From the NCBI RefSeq assembly GCF_000719515.1, contig NZ_JOGR01000003.1, forward strand, positions 1 to 64,000: a stretch of DNA of 64,000 nt, read 5' to 3'. The notes beneath the pieces were generated by a model, which saw nothing but the letters and a program-made list of their open reading frames with translations, ran no database searches and was not told the origin of the DNA. This DNA comes from Glycomyces sp. NRRL B-16210. GTDB taxonomy: Bacteria > Actinomycetota > Actinomycetes > Mycobacteriales > Micromonosporaceae. Below are positions 25,301 to 33,601 of the stretch, one piece after another; the stretch's first letter is position 1; every line of letters begins with the position of its first letter. The translations under genes and the position numbers were made by a program.

Positions 25301-26086
25301 CTACTCTGCCACATCCTGCTCGGGCGGCGCGAACCCGGCCCCTTGAAGTAGGCGCCGGTCACGTTCGTCGAGGCTACCCGCCTCCAGGCGCTCCAGCAAG
25401 TCCGGGCGGGCCGCCGCGGTGCGCAGCAGCGCCTGGTCGCGGCGCCAGCGGTCGACCTTGCCGTGGTCGCCCGAAAGGAGGACCGGCGGGACCTCGTGGC
25501 CGCGCCACTCGGCCGGGCGGGTGTAGGCGGGGGCCTCCAGGAGCCCGTCGTTGTGCGACTCGTCGTCCAAGGAGGCGGCGTTGCCGAGGACGCCGGGCAC
25601 GAGCCGGGCAACCGCCTCGACGATCGCGAGGACGGCGACCTCCCCGCCGAAGAGCACGTAGTCGCCGATGGAGACCTCGGTGACCTCCATCGACTCGGCG
25701 GCGTGGTCGACCACGCGCTGGTCGATGCCCTCGTAGCGCCCGCACGCGAACATGAGCCACGGTTCGGCGGCGAGCTCGCGGGCCATCGCCTGCGTGAAGG
25801 GGCGGCCGGCGGGGCTGGTGACCAGCAGGCGCGGCCGCGGGCCCGAGGGACCGTGCTCGTCGAAGACCAGCTCGTCGAGGCACTCGCCCCACGGCTGCGG
25901 CTTCATGACCATCCCGGCCCCGCCGCCGGCGGGCGGGCCGTCCACCGAGTGGTGCACGTCGTGGGTCCAGCGGCGCAGGTCGTGGATCTCGAGGTCCAGA
26001 AGGCCCTTCTCGCGGGCGCGGCCGATGAGGGAGAGGTCGAGCGGCGCGAGGTATTCGGGGAAGACGGTGACGACGTCGATTCTCAT
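25301..26086 (-). CDS. trmD: tRNA (guanine-N1)-methyltransferase
   Basis: This 261-residue SPOUT-fold methyltransferase makes m1G37 in tRNAs with G36, preventing frameshifting. MRIDVVTVFPEYL is the typical start. GRYEGIDQRV, SIGDYVLFGGEVAVLAIVE and the C-terminal YTRP motif are the AdoMet-binding knot and tRNA-binding signatures. It lies 10 nt after rimM in the rpsP-khpA-rimM-trmD operon. Confidence 0.97.
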   Translation of the reverse strand: MRIDVVTVFPEYLAPLDLSLIGRAREKGLLDLEIHDLRRWTHDVHHSVDGPPAGGGAGMVMKPQPWGECLDELVFDEHGPSGPRPRLLVTSPAGRPFTQAMARELAAEPWLMFACGRYEGIDQRVVDHAAESMEVTEVSIGDYVLFGGEVAVLAIVEAVARLVPGVLGNAASLDDESHNDGLLEAPAYTRPAEWRGHEVPPVLLSGDHGKVDRWRRDQALLRTAAARPDLLERLEAGSLDERDRRLLQGAGFAPPEQDVAE

Positions 26087-26096
26087 GCCGGCTCCG

Positions 26097-26615
26097 TCAC
26101 AGGTCCAGCAGGCCGGGCGGCAGGTCGACGGTGATGGTCCCGGCCTCGGCGTCGACCTCGCGGATCATGTCGGCGACGAACGGGATGAGCGCCGGGCTCT
26201 GCCCCTTGCGCTTGACCACGAGGGTCTCGTGGGCCGCGCCGTGGTCGATGCGCGAGACGGTGCCGATGTGCGCCCCTTCGAGGTCGACCACGGCGAGGTC
26301 GATGAGGAGCGCGTCGTGGAACTCGTCCTCGTCGGCCACCAGCTCGTCCTCGTCGATGTCGAGGCTGAGGAGGACCCCGCGGAGCGTCTCGGCCTCGGTG
26401 CGGCCGGGCACGCCCTCGAAGCCGATCATGGGGCGGCCCTGGTGCCAGCGGACGGTGACCGCCTTGAGCGGGGCGCCCTTGAGCGGCCCGCCGCGGGTCG
26501 CGTACTCGACGCCCGGCTGGAACCGGGCCTCGGGGTCATCGGTGCGGACCTCGACGACGAGTTCGCCGCGGAGCCCGTGCGGGCGGACGATCCGGCCTAC
26601 GACTACCTGTGCCAA
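26097..26615 (-). CDS. rimM: Ribosome maturation factor RimM
   Basis: This 172-residue 16S rRNA processing factor binds S19 during 30S assembly. The N-terminal AQVVVGRIVRPHGLRGELVVEVRTDD and the PRC-barrel half ending TITVDLPPGLLDL are typical. TTG 26615 is chosen because AGAAGG precedes it and because the alternative TTG at 26642 falls inside a strong hairpin. It follows khpA and precedes trmD. Confidence 0.93.
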   Translation of the reverse strand: MAQVVVGRIVRPHGLRGELVVEVRTDDPEARFQPGVEYATRGGPLKGAPLKAVTVRWHQGRPMIGFEGVPGRTEAETLRGVLLSLDIDEDELVADEDEFHDALLIDLAVVDLEGAHIGTVSRIDHGAAHETLVVKRKGQSPALIPFVADMIREVDAEAGTITVDLPPGLLDL

Positions 26616-26641
26616 TGGAACCTTCTTCTCGGGGCAGCGCA

Positions 26642-26669
26642 ACGGCCCCGGGGCGAACCCCGGGGCCGT
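26642..26669 (-). terminator. Intercistronic hairpin between khpA and rimM
   Basis: A perfect 12-bp stem (26642-26653 with 26658-26669) with a 4-nt loop lies in the middle of the operon, 10 nt after the khpA stop. There is no T-tract. It may attenuate rimM-trmD transcription or protect the upstream mRNA 3-prime end. Confidence 0.65.
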
Positions 26670-26678
26670 CTGCGGACT

Positions 26679-26909
26679 TCAGTAGGAATCGACGACCTCG
26701 ACGCGGATGCCGCGACCGCCGATCGAGCCGATGACCTGGCGCAGGGCGTTGACGGTGCGACCGCCCCGCCCGATCACCGTACCCAGGTCGTCCGGGTTCA
26801 CCCGGACCTCCAGCCGCTTGCCGCGGCGGGAGTCGACCAGTCGGACACGGACGTCGTCGGGGTTGTCGACGATGCCTTTGACAAGGTGTTCAAGCGCCGG
26901 TCGCAGCAC
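26679..26909 (-). CDS. khpA: KH-domain RNA-binding protein KhpA
   Basis: This 76-residue single KH domain has VIGRGGRTVNALRQVIG in place of the canonical GxxG loop region. KhpA proteins bind RNA and, with KhpB, affect cell-envelope growth in Gram-positives. GTG 26909 lies 2 nt after the rpsP stop, with GGGGAG upstream, so the genes are coupled. Confidence 0.95.
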   Translation of the reverse strand: MLRPALEHLVKGIVDNPDDVRVRLVDSRRGKRLEVRVNPDDLGTVIGRGGRTVNALRQVIGSIGGRGIRVEVVDSY

Positions 26910-26911
26910 GA

Positions 26912-27397
26912 TTACTCCCCTTTGGTCTCGGAGGCCTCGTCGGCTGCGGCCTCGACCTCTTCAGTCTTAGCGGACTCCTCGGCCTTGGCGGCGGACTTCT
27001 TCGCCTTCGGCGCGGCCTTGGGGGCCTCTTCCGGGACGTAGGCCTTCGAGGGGTCGATGCCCGACTCCTTGAGGGCGGCCAGGTAGAGCGAGTCCTTCTC
27101 GGCCTTCGGCTCGGCGACCTTCAGCGGGGCCGGCTCGGGCAGGCCCTTGAAGCGCTGCCAGTCGCCGGTCTTGCGCAGGATGGCCTTGACCGACTCGGAC
27201 GGCTGGGCGCCCACGGAGAGCCAGTGCTGGACGCGGTCGGACTTGACCTCGATCCGGGACGGGCTCTCCTTCGGGTGGTAGATCCCGACGTTCTCAATGA
27301 CCTTGCCGTCGCGCTTGACGCGCGAGTCGGCGATGACGATGCGGTACTGGGGAGTACGGATCTTCCCCATTCGCGTGAGGCGAATCTTCACTGCCAC
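26912..27397 (-). CDS. rpsP: 30S ribosomal protein S16 with a long C-terminal extension
   Basis: This 161-residue protein has a core of about 80 residues (MAVKIRLTRMGKIRTPQYRI, NVGIYHPKE, VGAQPSESVKAILRKTGDW) that is a standard S16. The remaining about 80 residues are Ala/Lys/Glu-rich, ending EASETKGE. Typical S16 is 80-90 residues; extended forms are common in actinobacteria but this is long. GTG 27397. First gene of the rpsP-khpA-rimM-trmD-rplS block. Confidence 0.96.
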   Translation of the reverse strand: MAVKIRLTRMGKIRTPQYRIVIADSRVKRDGKVIENVGIYHPKESPSRIEVKSDRVQHWLSVGAQPSESVKAILRKTGDWQRFKGLPEPAPLKVAEPKAEKDSLYLAALKESGIDPSKAYVPEEAPKAAPKAKKSAAKAEESAKTEEVEAAADEASETKGE

Positions 27398-27556
27398 GTT
27401 TTGTTACTCCTGAAGTAAGGATCACGCAGCGCGCGCGCATTCCAGGTGGAGACTCCGGATCGCGTTCGCGCTGAAAACTTGGCCTTGCGTCACGGTTGTT
27501 GAGAGGGCATCCGTCCCAAAGCTCATTACAGCGTCAGAGTCTAGCGCACCGGGCGT

Positions 27557-28963
27557 TCAGTACGAGCGGGCCAGGTAGGCGATGAGACCGGACTCATCCA
27601 GCGAGTCCGGCACGGTGCCGTCCTCGCGTTGCAGGACCCGGACGGTGACCGACGATTCGGCGGCCTTCCGCTCGCCCTCGACGCCGCAGGCGTCCCACGG
27701 CAGGCGGGCGTAGCCGGTCTGGGCGGCCTCGACCGCCTCCTCGACGGTGGCGGCGTCGGCGGTGTGCGACTCGCGGAACTCCAGGGCCTCGTCCCACAGC
27801 CGCTGCTGGGCGCCTTCGAGCGCGGCGGCGACGGCCTCGGCGAGCATCCCGAGCGGGACGGTCTGCTTCGTGCCCTCGACGCGGCTGACCACGGTGGCCT
27901 CGCCGTTCTTGAGGTCGCGGGGGCCGATCTCGATGCGGACCGGGTAGCCCTTGAGCTCGGCGTCGACCGCACGGCGGCCGAAGGCGACGTCGCCGCGGTG
28001 GTCGAGCTTGACGCGCAGGCCGTCGCCCTTGAGCTCGTCGTAGACCTTCCTCGCGGTGGACTGCACCTCGTCGGAGTCCTTGACCACCATGACGAGGACC
28101 TGCACGGGGGCGAGGTTCGGCGGGACGCGCAGCCCCGAGTCGTCGCCGTGGCCCATGATGAGGCCGCCGACCATGCGGGTGGAGGTGCCCCAGGAGGTGG
28201 TCCAGCCGAGCTGCTGCTTGCCGTCCGAGCCTTGGAAGCGGATGTCGAAGACCTTCGCGAAGTTCTGGCCCAGCTCGTGCGAGGTGCCCATCTGGAGGGC
28301 CTTGCCGTCGAGCATGAGGACCTCGACCCCGAAGGTGTTCAGGGCCCCGGCGAAGCGCTCGGCCTCGGTCTTGATCCCGCGCAGCACCGGCAGCGCGAGC
28401 ACGTTCTCCATGAAGTCGGCGTAGACGTCGTGGAGGATGCGCAGCGTGAACGCGTGGGCGTCCTCATAGGTCTCGTGGACGGTGTGCCCCTCCTGCCAGA
28501 GGAACTCCGAGGAGCGCAGGAACAGCCGCGTGCGCAGCTCGTAGCGCATGACGTTGCACCACTGGTTGAGCAGCAGGGGCAGGTCGCGGTACGAGTTGAC
28601 CCACTTCGCCATGTACTCGCCCATGATGGTCTCGGAGGTGGGGCGGACCGCGAGCTTCTCCTCGAGTTCCTTGCCGCCGCCGTGGGTGACCATCCACAGC
28701 TCGGGGGCGAAGCCCTCGACGTGGGCGGCCTCCCGCTGGAAGTACGACTCGGGGATCAGGAGGGGGAACGAGGCGTTCTCCGTGCCGGTCTCCTTGATGC
28801 GGTCGTCCATCTCGTCGACCATCCGCTCCCACAGCGCGAACCCGGTCGGTCGGATCACCTGCGAGCCCTTCGCCGGGCCGTTCTCGGCCAGCTCGGCTTT
28901 GGCGACGACGTCCTGGTACCAGCGAGGGAAGTCCTCGCCCTGCGGTGTGAGTACATTGGCCAT
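27557..28963 (-). CDS. proS: Prolyl-tRNA synthetase, archaeal/eukaryal-type
   Basis: This 468-residue class II synthetase charges tRNA-Pro. It lacks the bacterial editing insertion and has the short archaeal-type layout: FPRWYQDVVAKAELAE, motif 2-like LNQWCNVMRYELRTRLFLRSSEFLWQEGHT, the class II core SHELGQNF and QLGWTTSWG, and a C-terminal domain ending LIAYLARSY with the typical terminal Tyr. ATG 28963 (MANVLTPQGEDF) lies 8 nt after TAGAAT, so the mRNA is probably leaderless. Confidence 0.96.
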   Translation of the reverse strand: MANVLTPQGEDFPRWYQDVVAKAELAENGPAKGSQVIRPTGFALWERMVDEMDDRIKETGTENASFPLLIPESYFQREAAHVEGFAPELWMVTHGGGKELEEKLAVRPTSETIMGEYMAKWVNSYRDLPLLLNQWCNVMRYELRTRLFLRSSEFLWQEGHTVHETYEDAHAFTLRILHDVYADFMENVLALPVLRGIKTEAERFAGALNTFGVEVLMLDGKALQMGTSHELGQNFAKVFDIRFQGSDGKQQLGWTTSWGTSTRMVGGLIMGHGDDSGLRVPPNLAPVQVLVMVVKDSDEVQSTARKVYDELKGDGLRVKLDHRGDVAFGRRAVDAELKGYPVRIEIGPRDLKNGEATVVSRVEGTKQTVPLGMLAEAVAAALEGAQQRLWDEALEFRESHTADAATVEEAVEAAQTGYARLPWDACGVEGERKAAESSVTVRVLQREDGTVPDSLDESGLIAYLARSY

Positions 28964-28971
28964 AATCAGGG

Positions 28972-28977
28972 ATTCTA
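28972..28977 (-). promoter_or_regulatory. -10 element of proS
   Basis: TAGAAT on the minus strand (five of six match to TATAAT) lies 8 nt before ATG 28963. Confidence 0.6.
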
Positions 28978-29129
28978 CGGACCCGGCCGGGCGCGGACGC
29001 AAGCGGATTGGGCCGGTGCGGGCCCGGTCGCCCGAGCCCGGGGACGCGGCGCGGGCCTCCGCAGAAAGGCGGAGGCGCGAAACCGGGGCATCGGTCCTTT
29101 AGCGGTGATGCGCCAGGGCGGGTGTCGCA

Positions 29130-29135
29130 TAAGCT
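29130..29135 (+). promoter_or_regulatory. Leaderless-type -10 of the P-type ATPase gene
   Basis: TAAGCT ends 6 nt before GTG 29142. A perfect 8-bp hairpin (29055-29062 with 29069-29076) lies further upstream. Confidence 0.55.
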
Positions 29136-29141
29136 GTCGAC

Positions 29142-31574
29142 GTGACAACACCCATGCTGGCAGGTGACCGCGGCCTGACGGCCGGCGAGGTGGCCGAGCG
29201 CGTCGAGGCCGGAGCGGTCAACGAGGCGAAACGACACACCAGCCGCCCGCTCTCGGCGATCCTGCGCGCGAACCTCTTCACCCCGCTCAACGCCGTCATT
29301 GGCATCCTCGCGGCGATCGCGATCGGTTTCACGGCCCTGGACAAGGGCCTCCTGGAGGGCCTGAAGCAGGGCCTGTTCGCCGGGGTCATCATCGCGAACA
29401 TCCTCATCGGGACGATCCAGGAGCTGCGCGCCAAGCGCACCCTCGACAAGCTCTCGCTGCTGAACCAGTCGAACGCGAAGGTCCTGCGCGACGGCGAGGT
29501 CGTCGAGGTCGCGCCGTCCGCGATCGTCCGCGACGACCTCGTGTTCGTCGAACCGGGCGACCGCGTCGTGGTCGACGGTCCCGTGGTCGAGTCCCGGAAC
29601 CTGGAGATCGACGAGTCGCTGCTGACCGGCGAGGCCGACCCGGTCGCCAAGGCGCCTGGCGACGAGGTCCGCTCCGGGTCGTTCGCGGTGGCGGGCACGG
29701 GCCTGTTCCGGGCCGAGCACATCGGCGCGGACTCCTACGCCGCCAAGCTCGTCGAGGAGGCCAGCAAGTTCACCCTCGCCCGCTCGGAGCTGCGCGAGGG
29801 CATCAACCGCTTCATCAAGCTCATCAACTGGCTCATCGTGCCGATCGCGCTGCTGCTCATCATCAGCCAGCTCGCCGACGCCGCCGCCTGGCGCGAGACG
29901 ATCGTCAAGACCGTCGCCGGGATCGTCCCGATGATCCCCGAGGGACTGGTGCTGCTGACGTCGGTGGCGTTCGCGGTCGGGGTCATCCGGCTCGGGGCGC
30001 GCAAATGCCTCGTGCAGGAGCTGCCGGCGATCGAGGGCCTGGCCCGCACCGACGTGCTGTGCCTGGACAAGACCGGGACGCTCACCGAGGGCGGCATGGA
30101 CGTGGACGAGATCCGCCCGGTCGACGGCGTCGACGCGGGCGAGGTCGGCGAGGCGCTCGCCGCGCTCGCGGCGGCCGACGACAGCCCGAACCCGACCATG
30201 CAGGCCGTCGCCGCGCACCTGAAGGAACAGCAAGCGGCCGACCCCGGATGGCGGGTCATCGACGTCATGCCGTTCTCTTCGGCGCGCAAATGGAGCGGCA
30301 CGCGGTTCACCGACCACGGCACATGGCTCCTGGGCGCCCCGGACGTGCTCCTGGACCATGCCTCCAACGACACCGCTGCCGACGGCACCGGCGACCCGAT
30401 GGCCCTGGAGGCGGACATGCTCGCCGCGCAGGGGCTGCGGGTGCTGGCGCTGGTCACCGCCGAGTCCGCCTCGACCACCGGCGGCGTGACGGGCGTGAAG
30501 GCGAAGGCCCTGGTGGTCCTGCGCCAGCGCCTGCGGTCGACCGCCGCCGACACGCTCGCGTACTTCAAGGAGCAGGGCGTGGCGGTCAAGATCATCTCCG
30601 GGGACTCCCCCGCCGCCGTGGGCGCGGTCGCCGCGCAGCTCGGCGTCGAGGGCGCCGCCGACACCGTGGACGCCCGGCGCCTGCCCGAGGACCCCGAGGA
30701 GCTCGCGGACCTCTTGGAGCGGGCGACGATCTTCGGGCGGGTCAAGCCGCACCAGAAGCAGGCGTTCGTCAAGGCCCTCCAGTCGCGGGGGCACACCGTG
30801 GCGATGACCGGCGACGGCGTGAACGACGTGCTCGCGCTCAAGGACGCGGACCTGGGCATCGCCATGGGCTCGGGTTCGGCCGCGGCCCGGTCGGTGGCGC
30901 AGGTGGTGCTGCTCGACGACGAGTTCGCGACGCTGCCGCACGTGGTGGCCGAGGGCCGGCGGGTGCTGGGCAACATCGGGCGCGTCTCGAACGTGTTCTT
31001 GACCAAGACGGTGTACGCGATCGGCCTGGCGCTGTTCATCGCGGTGGGCGCGATCTGGTCGTGGATCGCCGGGAACGACCCGCTGCCGTACCCGTTCCTG
31101 CCGATCCACCAGTCGCTCATCAACCTGTTCACGATCGGGCTGCCGGCGTTCTTCCTGGCGCTCGCGCCGACCTTCGACCGGGCCCGGCCCGGGTTCGTCA
31201 AGCGGGTCCTGAAGTTCGCGATCCCGGCGGGGATCTGCTGCGCGGTGCCGACGTTCGTGGTGTACCTGGCGGCGCTGGCGCACGACGGGTACGACTCGGA
31301 CCTGCCGCAGACGACCGCGGCGATCACGCTGTTCTGCCTGGCGCTGGCGGCGCTGGCGATCGTGGCGAAGCCGTACACGTGGTGGAAGGCGCTGCTGGTC
31401 GGCGGCTGCGCGGCGGCGTTCGTGGTCGTGTTGTCGGTGCCGCCGTTCGCGCGGTTCTACGAGCTGGAGCTGCCGGGTGTGTGGAACACCACCGCGGCGG
31501 CGATCGGCGTGGCCTCGGGCGTGGCGGCCCTGCTGTTCTGGCTGGTGGTCCGCCCCAAGCACCTCAAGGATTGA
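29142..31574 (+). CDS. CtpE-like cation-transporting P-type ATPase
   Basis: This 810-residue P-type ATPase has the actuator motif LLTGEADP, the phosphorylation loop CLDKTGTLTEG (Asp near residue 309), GDGVNDVLALKDADLG in the hinge, and about ten TM helices. The TM4 motif is PMIPEGLVLLTS. It resembles mycobacterial CtpE, reported to import calcium; the ion here is inferred. It lacks N-terminal heavy-metal-binding domains and CPC motifs, which argues against copper or cadmium. GTG 29142 follows TAAGCT by 6 nt. It is monocistronic with a strong terminator. Confidence 0.92.
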   Translation: MTTPMLAGDRGLTAGEVAERVEAGAVNEAKRHTSRPLSAILRANLFTPLNAVIGILAAIAIGFTALDKGLLEGLKQGLFAGVIIANILIGTIQELRAKRTLDKLSLLNQSNAKVLRDGEVVEVAPSAIVRDDLVFVEPGDRVVVDGPVVESRNLEIDESLLTGEADPVAKAPGDEVRSGSFAVAGTGLFRAEHIGADSYAAKLVEEASKFTLARSELREGINRFIKLINWLIVPIALLLIISQLADAAAWRETIVKTVAGIVPMIPEGLVLLTSVAFAVGVIRLGARKCLVQELPAIEGLARTDVLCLDKTGTLTEGGMDVDEIRPVDGVDAGEVGEALAALAAADDSPNPTMQAVAAHLKEQQAADPGWRVIDVMPFSSARKWSGTRFTDHGTWLLGAPDVLLDHASNDTAADGTGDPMALEADMLAAQGLRVLALVTAESASTTGGVTGVKAKALVVLRQRLRSTAADTLAYFKEQGVAVKIISGDSPAAVGAVAAQLGVEGAADTVDARRLPEDPEELADLLERATIFGRVKPHQKQAFVKALQSRGHTVAMTGDGVNDVLALKDADLGIAMGSGSAAARSVAQVVLLDDEFATLPHVVAEGRRVLGNIGRVSNVFLTKTVYAIGLALFIAVGAIWSWIAGNDPLPYPFLPIHQSLINLFTIGLPAFFLALAPTFDRARPGFVKRVLKFAIPAGICCAVPTFVVYLAALAHDGYDSDLPQTTAAITLFCLALAALAIVAKPYTWWKALLVGGCAAAFVVVLSVPPFARFYELELPGVWNTTAAAIGVASGVAALLFWLVVRPKHLKD

Positions 31575-31585
31575 GCGCGCTTCGG

Positions 31586-31612
31586 CCCCCGCTACATCGG
31601 ATGTAGCGGGGG
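31586..31612 (+). terminator. Terminator hairpin after the P-type ATPase gene
   Basis: CCCCCGCTACAT-CGG-ATGTAGCGGGGG forms a perfect 12-bp stem 11 nt after the stop codon. Confidence 0.85.
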
Positions 31613-31675
31613 TCGTGGCGTTCGCGTAGCGCCTTCCGGGTGAGAGCAACTGAGCATCACACCCAGGAGGCGGAC

Positions 31676-32635
31676 ATGTCGCAGCGCGACCTCGCGATCC
31701 GAGCCGAAGGGCTCGTCAAGCACTTCAAGGACGTCAAGGCCGTCGACGGCGTGGACCTGGAGGTCCCGACCGGCACGGTGTACGGCGTGCTCGGCCCGAA
31801 CGGGGCCGGGAAGACCACCACCGTGCGGATGCTGGCGACGCTGCTGCGCCCGGACGCCGGCAACGCGACCGTGTTCGGGCACGACCTGCTCACCGACGCC
31901 GCCTCGGTGCGGTCCCAGGTGAGCCTCACCGGGCAGTACGCCTCGCTGGACGAGGACCTCACCGGCGCCGAGAACCTGGTCCTGCTCTCGCGCCTGTACG
32001 GGTACGCCAAGCCCGCGGCGCGCGAGCGCGCCGGGGACCTGCTGGAGGCGTTCGGCCTGTCCGCGGCGGCGGGCAAGCAGGTGAAGGCGTACTCGGGCGG
32101 GATGCGCCGGCGCCTGGACATCGCCGCGTCGATCATCGTGACGCCGAAGCTGCTGTTCCTGGACGAGCCGACCACGGGCCTGGACCCGCGCAGCCGCAAC
32201 CAGGTGTGGGACGTGATCCGCACGATCGTGGCCGAGGGCACCACCGTGCTGCTGACCACGCAGTACCTGGAGGAGGCCGACCAGTTGGCGAGCCGCATCG
32301 CGGTCATCGACACCGGGAAGGTCATCGCCGAGGGCACGCCGGGCCAGCTGAAGTCCTCGGTGGGCGCCGGCTCGATCCGAGTGCGCCTGCACCACGCCGA
32401 CCAGCGCGCGCACGCGCAGGGGGTCCTGGCCGAGGCGCTGGCCGTGGAGGTCGCGCTCGACGACGACCCGGTGGCGCTGACCGCACGTCTGGCTCCGGGG
32501 CAGGACACCGCCGAGCAGGGCTCGCACGTCCTCGGCGAGCTGGCCCGCGCCGGGATCCTCGTGGACGACTTCTCGCTGGGCCAGCCGAGCCTCGACGAGG
32601 TCTTCCTGTCCCTCACCGACCGCATCGACGTCTGA
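31676..32635 (+). CDS. DrrA-like ABC exporter ATP-binding protein
   Basis: This 319-residue ABC ATPase has Walker A GPNGAGKTTT, signature YSGGMRRRLD, Walker B KLLFLDEPTTGLD and the H-loop region LLTTQYLEEADQL. YSGGMRRRLDIAASI and the C-terminal domain match the daunorubicin-resistance DrrA family, which pumps drugs or lipids. ATG 31676 has AGGAGG at good spacing. It is paired with the permease 31 nt downstream. Confidence 0.95.
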   Translation: MSQRDLAIRAEGLVKHFKDVKAVDGVDLEVPTGTVYGVLGPNGAGKTTTVRMLATLLRPDAGNATVFGHDLLTDAASVRSQVSLTGQYASLDEDLTGAENLVLLSRLYGYAKPAARERAGDLLEAFGLSAAAGKQVKAYSGGMRRRLDIAASIIVTPKLLFLDEPTTGLDPRSRNQVWDVIRTIVAEGTTVLLTTQYLEEADQLASRIAVIDTGKVIAEGTPGQLKSSVGAGSIRVRLHHADQRAHAQGVLAEALAVEVALDDDPVALTARLAPGQDTAEQGSHVLGELARAGILVDDFSLGQPSLDEVFLSLTDRIDV

Positions 32636-32666
32636 GCCCCACGGACTGAAAGGTAAGGAAACCGCA

Positions 32667-33524
32667 ATGACTGTCACGCAGACCGATACGAAGTCCGATG
32701 TCGACGCTCCGGCGCCGGTCGCGAAGGAGCACCTGCGCCGGCTGCTGGCCACCGGCGAGCGGCCGGCGGCGCCGAGCGCGTTCGCCTCGGCGCGGGCGTT
32801 CGCCTGGCGTTCGATGCTGAAGATCAAGCACGTGCCCGAGCAGTTGGGCGACATCCTGGTGTTCCCGATCATCATGCTGCTGATGTTCACGTACCTGTTC
32901 GGCGGCGCGATCGCCGGCGGCACCGGCGAGTACCTGCAATTCCTGCTGCCGGGGATCATGGTCATGAGCATCGTGATGACGACGATCTACACGGGCATGT
33001 CGGTGAACATCGACATCAACAAGGGCGTGTCGGACCGGTTCCGGACGCTGCCGATCTGGCGGGCGGCGCCGATGGTGGGCTATCTGCTGGCGGACATGTT
33101 CCGGTACGCGGCGGCCGGGGCGATCATGTTCGGCACCGGTCTGGTCATGGGCTACCGGCCCGAGGGCGGCGCGGTCGGCGTGCTGCTGGGCGTGGGCCTG
33201 CTGCTGGTGTTCTGCTTCGCGTTCTCGTGGGTGTGGACGTGGCTGGGCCTGATCACGCGGTCGGAGAAGACCGTCATGTCGATCTCGATGTCGATCCTGT
33301 TCCCGATGACGTTCCTGTCCAACGTGATGGTGGACCCCTCGACGATGCCCGGCTGGTTGCAGCCGGTCGTGAAGAACACGCCGATCAGCCAGCTGGTCGA
33401 CGGCGTGCGGGGCCTGTTCGACGGCACTGTGGACTCCGTCTCGGTGCTGACGACGCTGATCTGGTCGGGCGGCTTCGTCGCGGTGTTCGGGTTCTTGACC
33501 ATCAGGGCCTACAACCGCAAGTGA
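32667..33524 (+). CDS. DrrB-like ABC exporter permease
   Basis: This 285-residue ABC-2 type permease has six predicted TM helices, starting at DILVFPIIMLLMFTYLFGG, and the conserved loop NKGVSDRFRTLPIWRAAPMVG. It forms the channel for the preceding ATPase. The substrate is unknown; no biosynthetic genes are adjacent that would suggest a self-resistance role. Confidence 0.94.
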   Translation: MTVTQTDTKSDVDAPAPVAKEHLRRLLATGERPAAPSAFASARAFAWRSMLKIKHVPEQLGDILVFPIIMLLMFTYLFGGAIAGGTGEYLQFLLPGIMVMSIVMTTIYTGMSVNIDINKGVSDRFRTLPIWRAAPMVGYLLADMFRYAAAGAIMFGTGLVMGYRPEGGAVGVLLGVGLLLVFCFAFSWVWTWLGLITRSEKTVMSISMSILFPMTFLSNVMVDPSTMPGWLQPVVKNTPISQLVDGVRGLFDGTVDSVSVLTTLIWSGGFVAVFGFLTIRAYNRK

Positions 33525-33543
33525 GACCTGTTTCGCAACACCC

Positions 33544-33583
33544 CGGCAGCGGCCGGACGGGAGTTCCCGTCCGGCCGCTGCCG
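33544..33583. terminator. Bidirectional terminator, 19-bp perfect stem
   Basis: Positions 33544-33562 pair perfectly with 33565-33583, the strongest hairpin in the window. It separates the convergent ends of the exporter permease and the ATPase regulator. Confidence 0.9.
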
Positions 33584-33601
33584 TGTTCGCGGTCTCGGCG
33601 G

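Noticed and set aside
26616..26642. Longer rimM with TTG 26642 as start
   Set aside because: The start would lie inside a 12-bp hairpin and adds nine residues absent from homologues.
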